A DNA stretch of 64,000 nt from Aplidium turbinatum (taxonomy: Eukaryota > Chordata > Ascidiacea > Aplousobranchia > Polyclinidae): positions 1,798,001 through 1,862,000 of the forward strand of contig OU964922.1 of the NCBI GenBank assembly GCA_918807975.1, read 5' to 3'. The notes below the pieces were generated by a model. It was not told where the DNA came from. It searched no databases and saw only the letters and a list, made by a program, of their open reading frames with translations. Positions 33,701 through 46,000 of this stretch are shown here, piece after piece. The translations under genes and the position numbers were made by a program. Position 1 is the stretch's first letter; each line of letters begins with the position of its first letter.

Positions 33701-36700
33701 AATTGGCTGCCATCTTGGATTTTGGCGGCCATTTTGTTTTTTTTATCTGACAGCTTGACACTCGGACCAAAATTGTTTTATAAGTCCTTACTTTCAAATT
33801 GGTACTGAAAAAAAAACTTTTCTATCAAGTTGAAATGACTGAGTGCCTGGGAACCCCACTATAATAATAACTCTTAGAAGAAAAAAGAAATCACGTGGCT
33901 ATTTATCACAGGTTTTCTTGGACCAGAAGCTTCCAGAGACTAGGGTAATATTACATCACAAAAATTCATTCTTCTGGTTAACAAGTCAAAGAAGTTTCCA
34001 GAATGTCACTTACACAAAAACTTTCTAGAAGCGGATTTCACAATAATAGAATGCGTAACTAAAGGTTACTATCGGTCAATAAACATCGAAACACCACATT
34101 AGAATTACGCAATAAAATAGTTCACTTATTCAAGAACAAAAATGTAGCTTACGCCGGACTGCGCATATCGATTGTGACAGGAATCTTGATTTTAATTGCA
34201 ACTAATTTATTTTGAAAGAAACATATTTAGATCGTAATTTCCTTTGAAAAAGTATTTGTCGGTTCCTGTTTGCTGATAATAAAACATTTCTAAGATTAAT
34301 GTATCAGCATTAAGTTTTGTAGTTCAGTATCATCAATGGTTACATCAAGTAATAGTAAAGATATGGTTTGGTTTTTGAATCTTTATCCTCGGACTGACAA
34401 AGCCTTGATAGTTATTCCTGGTAGTTTCGCATACTTGTAGAGGCTTTTGACGCAGGGCCGGTTACCGAGATTGGCAGAGTGAAGTTTTCGATTGTTGAAA
34501 TGTTTTCGCTGGGGAATTATTCCATTCACTAGGTGCCGCTAAATGGAAAGCAGTCCTGAAATGCGTTGCTCAAGCGCGCACCCCGACAGTCGAACCAGCG
34601 CCGCGTGATCTTGAGCCGGGCGCGTAACCGCTGAGCTAATGGGGCTATACAACAACCCGCGTTAATTTTAATGTATTGGATCAAAATTAATGTTAATGTA
34701 TTGTTTGTCAGTTTTGTTTGTTTTTAGTAGAATGTTTCTAAGAGTAGCCTGAGGCAGCAGCATCAAGTATGGTAATACAGCTTTTCGATGGATGATAACA
34801 TCAAGTAATGGTAAAGAAATGTAAGAACGTTTTATTTTTATTATATGGAATCAGAACGGACACGGTGTAGCCTACGGCTGTTGTGGATTATCTGCAGGTA
34901 ACCAAGCAATTATTTGTTTAGAATATTGGACATACTTGATGCCGTCGGTGAAAACGTGGAGTTAGAGGATGGAGAAATATATGAAGAAGTTGCAGCGACA
35001 CTCGGATTTGCAGTTGTGCAAATAAAATTAAATGGTAAAATTGTTTAACTAAGCTGAGCTTGGACAATAAAAGACGTTTCCAAGACAAATTTAACTAAAT
35101 GTTGGGCATCTGTTGAAATACCTGCCTGGTGATTGGGTTCTAAAGTTAACATCGAAAAATAGAATAGTTAGATATAAAGCTACGCTGTTTGCAAAGCCAG
35201 GAGTTGGCCATGATATCTAAGGGATTTGCAATGTTGACTTATATTTGCAGTCAAATGTTTTAATAAACAACATAACATACTTTTCAGATAGAGCAACCTT
35301 GCGTATAAAAGTTGAATGAGGCTGTACATCTGGACTTTCACCAGAGCGTATATCATGTTATTCAACCGTGCGTATGTTAACTTTCCCAAGCCGTTTTAAT
35401 TATTGCTTTGTGTCACAATCAATATGCGAAGCCTCACGACAGGCTGCTTTATGTCTTGACAGAGCCTACTATTTTAATTGTACTGTATAATTCTTATACG
35501 ATATGTTTTTATCGGTAACTGTCGAGTAGTGACCTCTGATTGCGAAATCTTTTCTATGTGACGTATTTCCAGAACAATCTCCGTACGTGCAGGTCTAGAA
35601 ACTTCTTTAGCTTGCTTCTAATATTTTACCAGGTGTAAGGTTTTATGACGCCAAAAAGATGTTTATCAGTAGTAAAACTTGACAGAACAATGAGTTCTTA
35701 TAATGTATGGTAATAATTATTATCGCACCTTCTCGAAGTTACTAGACCAACAAACCTGATATAAATAGTGGCGCAATTTGCGTAATTATTGTAGATTGTA
35801 GTGGTAGACAGGGGCGTTGACAGGGGGGTCTAGGTGGTACTTTTGGACCCGGGCCCAAAATATTTAAGGGGCCCGGATTTAAACAATTTCCCGCGACTTC
35901 AAACATTATCAAGATCTTAATATAATCAGATCTAAAGGAATTGCCATCAGAGGATAAAACAGCCATTTCAGCCGTCAGATGGTTAAGTACCGGGCCCCCT
36001 TCTGGGTACCGGACCCACTTCAGCTTTCTGGTGGTAAAATAGCCACTTCAGCCACCAAACAGTAAAATAAGAATTTAGTCTAGTACGGTAGGCTATAGTG
36101 ATTTCCCTAACCACAAATATTACCCGAAACACGAATTTCAAAATAAACAGGTTAATATTTGTTCAAACTCAAAAACTGAAATGGCACAGGTAAGAAGATT
36201 ACTATCCCTATTTCTGCATTAAAAATTAAACCAAAACCTCTTTTCAGGTTGCAGTAATCAACAAATGTTTGACCTTGGACCAAACACCTTTCCCAAATCA
36301 AATTGAAAACTTTCTGACTATGTCTGCACCAACTTTGCTGTAAATTCTCTTCTTGTGAGCCTAGAATGACCAGTGAAACATCAATGGAATCGGGAAGTAA
36401 TACTCTAGCGCCGTGTGACAAATAAAAATTCGAAAATCAACCGCTAGATAGAGATAATAAGTTTTGCGGTTCAAAAAATTTTAAGATTGTGCAAAGTTTG
36501 TTAAATGACCATGCTAAAACGACATCGATAAAATTTTGATCACAACCTTTATACCGTATTCATAACATTGTCAATGAAGGGGACCCGAAAATAAATTGGA
36601 ACCGGGCCTGAGAAATCTTGTCAACGGCCCTGGTGGTAGATGATGCAGATATTATAGTGAGACGATTGTTGAGAGTTAAAGTTATTGAATACTACGTGTA

Positions 36701-37002
36701 GATGAGAGTTGGTACTAATTAAATTGTGATCGAAGTTAGAATCATATGAGAAGCTGTTAGTGAATCACGTTAAAGTTGAGTTACAAGCGTTGGAAATCTA
36801 TTGTCGTTCATTGTTACTTTGATTATTTGCTGGGAGTGTTGAGCCGTTCGCTGAAGTCCTACAAGAATTTTCATTTACCATCACATTAATAGAACTATTT
36901 GATCATTAATTGACTGCTTTTCGGTGATATCCCATTAAGCTACGTCATTAATCCTTTCCAAGTCTCTTTTCTGGCAAGAGATAGAACGAATCGTGACACT
37001 TC

Positions 37003-37052
<50 letters not shown>

Positions 37053-40000
37053 GCGCGGATCTAGGAGTTATTTTTGGGGGGGCCAGAAAATTTGAAAATG
37101 AATCAAAAAGTAAAAAAAAGATAAAACAGATATGAGCAATCAGTGGCGTAGCCAGGAATTTGGGGGGTTTTGACGGCTGGTGGGCGAAGCCCGACGGCGT
37201 GTTTGTCAAAGGCGACATCCAGCGGCGGGGGGTCTGGGGGTCCTCTTCCAGAAATTTTTTAAAAATTACTTTGAATTTACATTCTCACTAGAAGACGCCA
37301 CCGAAATCTGGCACGAATGGGCCATGTTTAATTTGAGTTACAGAATGAGGCACATCAATCCTCTTTTGTTCTCCGACAGCATTCCACATGCCCCAAATCC
37401 AAACGAAATGTATGCGGACATCTTCAAGTCCTTTTGCAAACTCAAAGGCTTGAAACACGACTGGGAAAATACTTCCTATAAAAACATCTACCTCAAACTG
37501 AAAACGCAAAATGAAAATAAAATTAACAAGATCGATCAAAACGGCAAGAAGATTCCTTGGAATGAGATCCTTTTGAAAAACAAGGAAATCAACCTCCTCC
37601 TTCCACCTTACCTATCCTCCATGTCGTTTCAGATTGCTCATGGAGGATAAAAATGGGGAGCATTTAACAGATCAATACAATCTGATAGAATAAAAAACTG
37701 CAAATTCTGCGGAAAATCTGAAGACAACGTGGCCCACGTCCTAATCGAGTGCTCCTTTCCACAAGGAATATGGAAACGCCTGAAACAACAATACTCTGAC
37801 CTGACCAACAAAGACATGAAAATAACAAAGGACATGATCCTCTACAATCAACTCCCTGGAGGACATAAGAACAACCTGATTCTTTTGACCATGATGAATG
37901 TCGCCAAGCACACCATCATCCAAAAGAAGATATCTCTGGACATAGGCGACACATATATACAGGACACAAAACGGTCCACCATTCAAGCCCTGTGGGTGAT
38001 CACGACAAAAACAAAAGAATAACAAAAAAACACAACATACCTTTGTCATTTGACATTTCTCCTCCTTCCAAATCTCCTCCTACGGTCAGAAGAAAGAACC
38101 ATTCGAGACCGTCTCTTTAACCGCCCCTCTCAGCCGTCCTCGATGGTAGGGACGACTGATTGCAGCGGTGGGTCTCACTAGCCAAGTACGGTCGTAGATC
38201 ATCTTTGAAGAAGCTTAGACAGCCAAGGGCGTAACAACCCACCTTTAACCCGTCCCTCTCACTCATCTGCAACGGCCTGATGCCGGAAGAGTGATTGCAG
38301 CGGGAGATCTTTAACCGTCCCTCTCCGTTGTCACACTCGCCCTGGGATGACAGGATTGCAGCGGCTCATTCCAAGATGACTTTGGGGTCAGCGAAAGTTA
38401 CCCTCCCTTTGGCCGCTCCTCTCTGGCATCTCCGCCAAATGAGATGTCAGACTGCAGTGGCCCGTTTTCTACAAACAGGTGACCTTCTTCAAGCGGGCAA
38501 CAAGAAGATACACACACACAAACAAACTCAAATAAAATTAAAATTAATTATCTACCAAAACGTGCTAGTTCTTGAGCTTGACCCACCATCTCCTAGACTG
38601 CTCCAAGATCAGCAAGAGGAAAGTCGAGACAGGCAGATCAGCTTGAGGCAGCCACTAACCAAACATTTACATCCACAGATTACCATCTACCGTAGGTCCC
38701 TTCGGTCGTAGTGAGTCCCTCGCCTCCCTGGTAGGTATCTTCCATGTAAGTATGGTGTGCCTGCTGAGTGTTTGGGTGTGTGGACGGCTCCCGGAGCGGA
38801 CGCACTAATGGTGAGACAGGAAACAAATCCATTTCATATGGAAAATTGTAAACCTGCAAGATGTAATTTAAAAAAAAAAAAATGTCGAAACGGTGTGCAC
38901 TGTCTGCAGTTATGTATGTATGTAAATCAAATATAGTTATTACTATCTTAATCTTTAACAGCCTGTTTAACCTAAAGGAGGATCATCAGAAAGTCCTGAA
39001 AAACATGCAAAAGCAATAAATCGGTAATTCCTGAAAAGATATGAAATATTATACCCCTAATCCAATCTGCAAAATGCTTCTTTGTGATGTCACAGGTGTT
39101 GGCATCAATTTTTTTGGTTTCAGTCTGAACATTCTAATCGAGGCTTTGTTGTAACAGATAGAGGTAGCCCTTTGTAATTCTGAGGTTTTTTTGCAGATTA
39201 GATTATGGTGATAATATTTAATATTTTTTCAGGAATTACAGGTTTAAAGTTTTTTTTTGCAGATTAAATTACAATTGTAATGTTTAATATCTTTTCAGGA
39301 ATTACCGATTTATTGCTTTTGTATGTTGTTCAGGTTTCAAGGGCTTTAAAGAGGTCAGAATAAGATGTTTGGCGGAAGATCCCTACATGTGGACAACGAC
39401 AAAGATCAAAAATCTCAGTTAGCGAGATACTGCGATGGTGGAAAGAACTTTGGAGGCTCTACCACCATAATTTTTCATACCTCCAGACTATCTCCTATTA
39501 TGAACAAAATAAATAAGAAAGCAAACTTTAGTTGGTCAGATAGTAGGCCCCCCAGGCTGTCGGCCAGCTCTGTAAAAGCGACTGGGGAAGAGATCCACAC
39601 TGGTGAAATTGGTTTACATGGTGATGCAAAGCATGCCATTTATGATGTGGCTATATTAAATCCTTTTGGAAGTCTAGTAACGGAAAATGTAACTGATGAA
39701 CGTGTGAGACTAAGAAAAGATTTAATGTTTGGAACATGGAACGTAAGAAGTTTGATACAACCTGGAAAATTAAATGTAGTCAGTGAAGAAATGAAACAAC
39801 AAAAAATAAAAATACTTGGGCTCAGTGAAACAAGATTGAAAGGGAAAGGTACTTTCAGAACAGCTGATAATAATCTGCTTATTTACTCGGGGAAGGAGGA
39901 TGGAGATGGATACTGCCATGGTGTTGGTGTTTTGTTGGAAAGGAATACTTCGAACAGTCTTATGGGATATCTCCCAGTAAATGACAGAGTTTTAATGATA

Positions 40001-43000
40001 AGAATCAAGGCAAAGCTTTGCAACATCACAATTATACAAATATATGCACCGACTACATCAGCAGAAAATTCTGTTATCGAAGAATTTTATGATTCATTAC
40101 AAGATACAATGGACAAAATTCCAAAAAGAGATATTTTAGTAGTTATGGGAGACACAAATTCAAAAATAGGAAAAGTTAATTGTGCATCAAGTACACATGG
40201 AATCCATGGACTTGGTCAACAGAATGCACAAGGAGAACAACTAATAAAGTTTTGTGAAAACAACAAGCTTGTAGTAACAAACACAACATTTGCACAGCAT
40301 CCTCGTCGACTGTATACCTGGACATCACCCGATGGAAAAACACGAAATCAAATTGATTATATCATGATCTCACAAAAATGGAGAAGCAGCATTAAAAAAG
40401 TAAAAACTTATCCTGGAGCTGACTGTGGTACCGATCACCAACTGCTAAAAGCAACATTAAAGCTTCGACTACAAAAGATGACACACTCTTTACCCCCACT
40501 TCAATTCGATTATGACAATATGACAGAAAATTATTCCATTGAAACAAGTAACAAATTTAAGGTTTTATTGGGTATAGAGGAGGAATCATCACCTCAGGAG
40601 CTTTGGAATAACACAAAGGAAATAATTTTAAAATCAGCCAAGAACACATTACCAATGAAAAACAGGAAGCGAAACAACTGGATTAGAGAAGAGACATTAA
40701 TGAAAATAAAACAACGGAAAAAATTGAAAGCAAACATTTCCCATTCAGAAGAGGCCAGACAAGAGTACGCTCAGCTCAATAGAGAGGTACAAAAGGCCAT
40801 GAGAAAAAACAAACGAGACAATATAGAACAACAATGTTGTAAAATCGAAAAACACGCATCAAATAACTCATGTCGTGATTTATACCAAGCGGTAAAAAGC
40901 ATAACCAATAAGTTCAAACCAAAGCTAGACAACATAAAAAGTAAAGATGGTGAAGTTTTGTGGCAGAAAGAGGAGGTAAAAAAGAGATGGAAAGAATATT
41001 GCGAAGAATTATACAAAGAAAAAGACCCTATCGATAATGTACAAACAAATCCAATTACACAATGCAAAGATGAAAATAATACAGAGCCACGACCACTGCT
41101 GAGTGAAGTAGAAAATGCCTTAAACACTATTAAAAACAAAAAAAGTCCCGGATCTGATGATATACCCATCGAACTATTGAAATATATTGGAGAAAATGCA
41201 GTAAGAACAATTCATAAACTTTGTATCAGAATATGGGAAACCAACATTTGGCCAGATGATTGGGTAAAGTCAATATTTGTCCCATTACCAAAAAAAGGCG
41301 ATATAACGGAATGCAGCAACCACCGAACAATTGCTTTAATTAGTCATGCCAGCAAGGTAATGTTAACAATAATTAAAAAAAGATTAGAAAACAAAATTGA
41401 GCACGAATTAGCTCCTGAACAGGCTGGTTATAGACCCCGCAAAGGAACAAAAGACGCAATATTCAATCTTAAAATGCTGATAGAGAAACGAAGAGAACGC
41501 AACCTTTCAACTCACTTATGTTTTCTAGACTATCGAAAGGCTTTTGATTCAGTGAAGCACCAACAATTGTGGACAATTCTGAAAGGTTATGGCTTTCCTA
41601 CACATCTGATCAATTTAATGCGAAGCCTGTATACTGCTCAAAAAGCAGCAGTAAGAACTGGAAATGACCTCACCGAGTGGTTTACCATTGGAAAAGGTGT
41701 CAGACAGAGATGCATATTGTCACCATATCTTTTCAATCTATATACTGAACACATAATGAGAAAAGTTTTGGAGAATTTTGATGGCTCTGTGAAAATTGGA
41801 GGAAAAATGGTAACCAACTTTCGATATGCTGACGACATAGTGTTGGTTGGTGGAAGTGTAACGGAACTGCAAGAACTTTTGAATAGGGTCAAGTCAAGAA
41901 GTGAAGAATATGGTTTGCAATTACATCCCACAAAAACAAAAGTGATGGCCATAAGTAAAAAGGATGAAATTTGTCGAAACTTATACATTGGTGGTAATGT
42001 TGTTGAAAGTGTAAGTAATTTCTGCTATCTTGGCAGTGTCATAACTGACACTTATGATGATAGCACGGAAATTAGAAGGCGAATTGCTATGGCAAAAACA
42101 GCTGTGACATCACTTACAACGGTGTGGAAACAGAGGTCAATTGGTAAAAACACAAAATTAAGATTGCTGCGAACTCTCGTTTTCCCAATTGCCACATATG
42201 GATGTGAAATTTGGACATGCAAAAAACGTGACATTAAAAAGTTAAAAAGTTTTGAAACGTGGTGTCACAGAAGACTATTACGCATCAGCTGGATGGAAAG
42301 AAAAACAAATGAATTTGTTTCCCAACAAATAAACGATAAATGGAGTCTGATTAATAACATTAACCTTAGAAAATTGAGATATTTCGGACACATAGCAAGA
42401 AGCAACTCGTTGGAAAATTCAATGTTGACTGGGATGGTGCAAGGCAAACGAACAAAAGGACGACAAAAAATGAAATATTTTGACAATATCAAGCAAATTA
42501 CAGGAATGAAAAGCATACCGGAAACACTAATAAAAACAAAGGACAGAACAAAATGGAGACAGTTCATAAGGGAGATTACAGCTGATCAAACATGATCAAT
42601 CTGTTGAAGAAGAAGATGTTGTTCAGGACCTACTGATGATCTTCCTTTAGGTGAAACAGGCTGTTAAGGATTCAAATAGTAATAACTATATTTGATTCGC
42701 TCTGCTTTGCTTTTTTGCTTAGCATTGCGCACTTTTTGTAGTATTAATAGTTTTAATTGTTTTATGTGTGTATGTATGTATGTATGCATGTATGCGTATG
42801 TTAACTTTCTGAAGTTATTCCTTCACTTCTATCTATCTACTGTACAGTAGGGTGGGCCGTTTTTGACTTTTTTTCGAAATTCAAAAACGGCTAAGGCACC
42901 TGCAGCTAATAAGGCCCGCTAATTTTCAAGCCTCAATATTTTTCTAAATACTGCATAATTTTGAACGAAACTTGGAATGAGGATACTTTGGGTCTATCTT

Positions 43001-46000
43001 AACAACATATCTATGAAACAAGTTTCTAAGTAAAAGGGGTTGTAAAATATGAAAAAAATAAAAAAAAATCTCAAGCGGGCCTTATTAGATGCACGTTTTG
43101 TGAATACGGCCCGGTTTGAATTAGCACCAAAAGTGATGGGCAAAGGTGTATTTTCACAATAACAACACCACAAAACAAATTCTAATCGACAACACAGGCA
43201 CATAACTAATAATTAAATACACAGAGACAACTATTCCCACCCCCGCCCCATGCTCCATTTTTTAAAAAGCGACATGGTGTTTTTAGATATGGTAGGGATG
43301 ATAAAGTATTTTGATTCTGAAATTATGATATTTCATTGCAATAACAAATTGGATTAATGGTGTAACAAGAATTGTTTAGGTCACTTAAGCCTTTAACCCT
43401 CACTTTCTTAACCAGGGGTGCACGACGTTACCCCAGGGGCCCATGGGCCTTATTATCAAAATTAGCCTAATCTGATCATCATTATCAGTCTTGCTTTAAT
43501 TAGACAAAAAGTTCAAATTTATTGGTTTTATTGCATCAGCATGCACATATCTTTCACATAAAATGAAAAAACGGAAGTCAAAGCGGTTTGTTAACTGCAG
43601 AACAGTCTAAAATATGTGAAAATTAATAAAACCACTCAACTTCAGTCCCCCCAAACTTCAACTTTCCGTAACTCAAAAAGTTCTCAACTTTAGGCTGTGA
43701 AACTTTACCAGTTAGTCTCAATTCACCATAGCACCAATCAGAGCTTCCAATTTTGTTAAAAAGATTTGTAACAACGGAGATCCAGGGGGTGGGCCTTATT
43801 ACTGGCCGGGCCTTATTAGCTGCAGATGCCTTAGTCATAAAATGTGGCACATGCATGAAAACATTACGTGTGCAAAATTTTATCAGTTTGGGGGTGCACC
43901 TTCTACCACCGCAGGGGGGTCAAACTTTCAATTTTTTGAAAAAAAAGGGGAAATTTCACTTTCCGTTTTAACATAATTTTTTTTAGAATTTTTCTACTGG
44001 CTAATTATAAATTGTAAGTGGGATGTACCCAGAACTTTTCTATGTAAAGGCATGTTCGAAGCTTAAGGTTTACTGCCCCCGCATCGACGACCAAAATGCT
44101 GAATTTTCACCAATTTGATATGCTATTTTGTCATTGCTCAATAAACAAACTTGTCGCAAAAGGGCGAGATGGTGTTAACGCTGTACGCTCATTTATGTTC
44201 TGTCCACTAACTTTGTAGGATGATACGAACTGACAAAATATAAGACGTAGTCTTGCTTAAATTGAAAGCAATAGCCTACGTTTGGTCAGTTGCAACTATA
44301 AAACGCAACCTATAATTTACTTCAGAGTAAAAGCAATATGATCTGCAGGTTCCGTAAATGGAATGGATTGTACAGTTCCACGTGAATTGTTATCATGATC
44401 TTGTTTACACAAATTTGTCATTTACAAACCATTAAACTTTCACTTAATAGGCTACTACAGAACCACATACAAGAGTAAACTTTGTTTGACAGTAATGTAA
44501 TGATCAAAAAGAACTTGTTTTAACAAAACAAAAAAAAACAAACGAAATTGTGTCAAAAATACAACAAACAACAAGATCTTTTAGCCAGTTCCCCAGATTA
44601 TTGCTCAAATTTAGTTCTGGCTGAAGTCTAATGAATCATAAAATCTTGTTTCGACTGGAACCTATGAATTTTTTTTCCTTTATTGTAATATTGCTTTAAT
44701 GTAGGCTACCCATCTCTTTCAACGCTGTCCACCACATGTGATGAGCATCTGTTGTGTGTGGCAGAGAAAATGTAGAAAACAACTGTTGTGAAGGGATCTT
44801 TGTTTTGATGTGCTCTTTTATCACATTGCTGTCAACACCACGCATCGCTGGGGGTTCCGTAACTGGAATATTTTGCCAGTCTATCATCTCAAAGTAACGT
44901 TCGGAACTGAACTGCAATATTGACAGAGTGAATTTTTGCTGACGAGTGCTATGAGATGATAATATTCTTGAACTGAAAATTCTTCTCCATCCTAGGTCCC
45001 TTACATACTCTTTGGTATAACATATGCTTGCAATCAAAATGTTTTCAGGATGGTCATAAAACGCATTCCTCTATGTTACTTTGTTGAGGATATTGCGAGC
45101 TTTATTCGATAGCTTCTGAGCACAGTGTAGTATTTTAAAGAAATGTTTTTGGCCATTAGTGAAATTGCTTTCCTTTATAATGGCAAGCCATACTGGAATA
45201 TAAACATTCATAATAAAATAGTCCACACGTTCCACCAATACAGCTGACGCTTTAGATGCAACATATAAACGTAGAATTCTATTGGCTGTGTTCAACCATC
45301 TTGAGTGGTTCATCATACCTGGACTCCTATATGAGAAATGAATTGATATATCTCCACTTTTCACTGCTCTGTGCATGTGTAGAAGATATTTTTGGTCAGT
45401 GCTGAGGTCATTTTCATCAATTTCAATCTCTGGTGCAGGAACTGCTTTATATTTTACAACATCTAGTTGTGTGACATTGGCTAGCTGCTTTATAATGGGC
45501 CCAGTGAAGCTATCAGGTCTGCTAGTATTGCCATATCTTTTATAAGATGCCTAAGAGGCAATTCATTACTATGGAGTAGGCATCTTAACCATTGAAGTGG
45601 CTTTTGGAAATGATCTTCCAGGAGCTTTATCACGACGCCTTTTTGACTTGTGTTTATTGCGGTTCCATCGCATCCAATTGCCATTACATTATCGTAGCTA
45701 ATTTTATTGGATCCAAGATATTCAAGAATCCCGGTAGCTATTGACACACTAGATCCGTTGGCTGCAGCAAAATGACCAATGAAATGAGAACTTGGCTCCT
45801 CAAGTAAAGTAATGTGCTCTTCAACTGCGAAACGTTTTCGAAGTTGCCCACCAATTTCATTTTGTTTGATGGTTTAACCTTTTCGGCCATCAAAATATAT
45901 GCTTTGCAAATTTATGCACATGATAGGCCTACTTTCCATTTGAGTTGTAAACCTCATTTCTTTTCTCGCTCTTCTCACTTTTCTTTTATCTATGACTGAT

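Larger units (their letters stand above)
27999..33860 (-). mobile_element. 5.9-kb TIR DNA transposon with EADTR/CXC protein
   Basis: Ends AGTGGGGTTCC…GGAACCCCACT with TIRs of about 300 bp (27999-28300, 33575-33860; shared words CAAGCTGTCAGAT and TTGGATTTTGG). The target duplication is short (TA or TAA), not resolved. It carries one minus-strand gene running from 33506 to 28800, itself split by a 2.9-kb element at 29811-32666. I cannot name the superfamily. Confidence 0.75.
27625..34179 (+). mobile_element. LTR-like dispersed repeat, copy 2 (split by a DNA transposon)
   Basis: Starts TGTCAC (27625), ends GTGACA (34174-34179), flanks GGCAT and GGAAT. Only 27625-27998 and 33861-34179 belong to the repeat; the middle is a 5.9-kb insertion. 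The right part matches 53900-54199 closely. Probably a solitary LTR fossil. Confidence 0.5.
38925..42767 (+). mobile_element. RTE/BovB-like LINE, near-complete, with terminal inverted repeats
   Basis: Contains a single uninterrupted 1076-codon frame (endonuclease plus RT). The 5' part (38925-39364) and the end of the 3' part share a 76-bp inverted repeat (38925-39000 with 42622-42697). It is flanked by TATG repeats on both sides (38910-38924 and 42768-42786), consistent with insertion in, or tailing by, a TATG tract. A 3'-end relic of the same family is at 59020-59095. Confidence 0.75.

Noticed and set aside
36152-36421. 89-codon minus frame as a protein gene
   Set aside because: It lies inside a hAT-type MITE and has no recognisable domain.
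37002-37050. CRISPR or regulatory array
   Set aside because: It is a plain (GT)n microsatellite.
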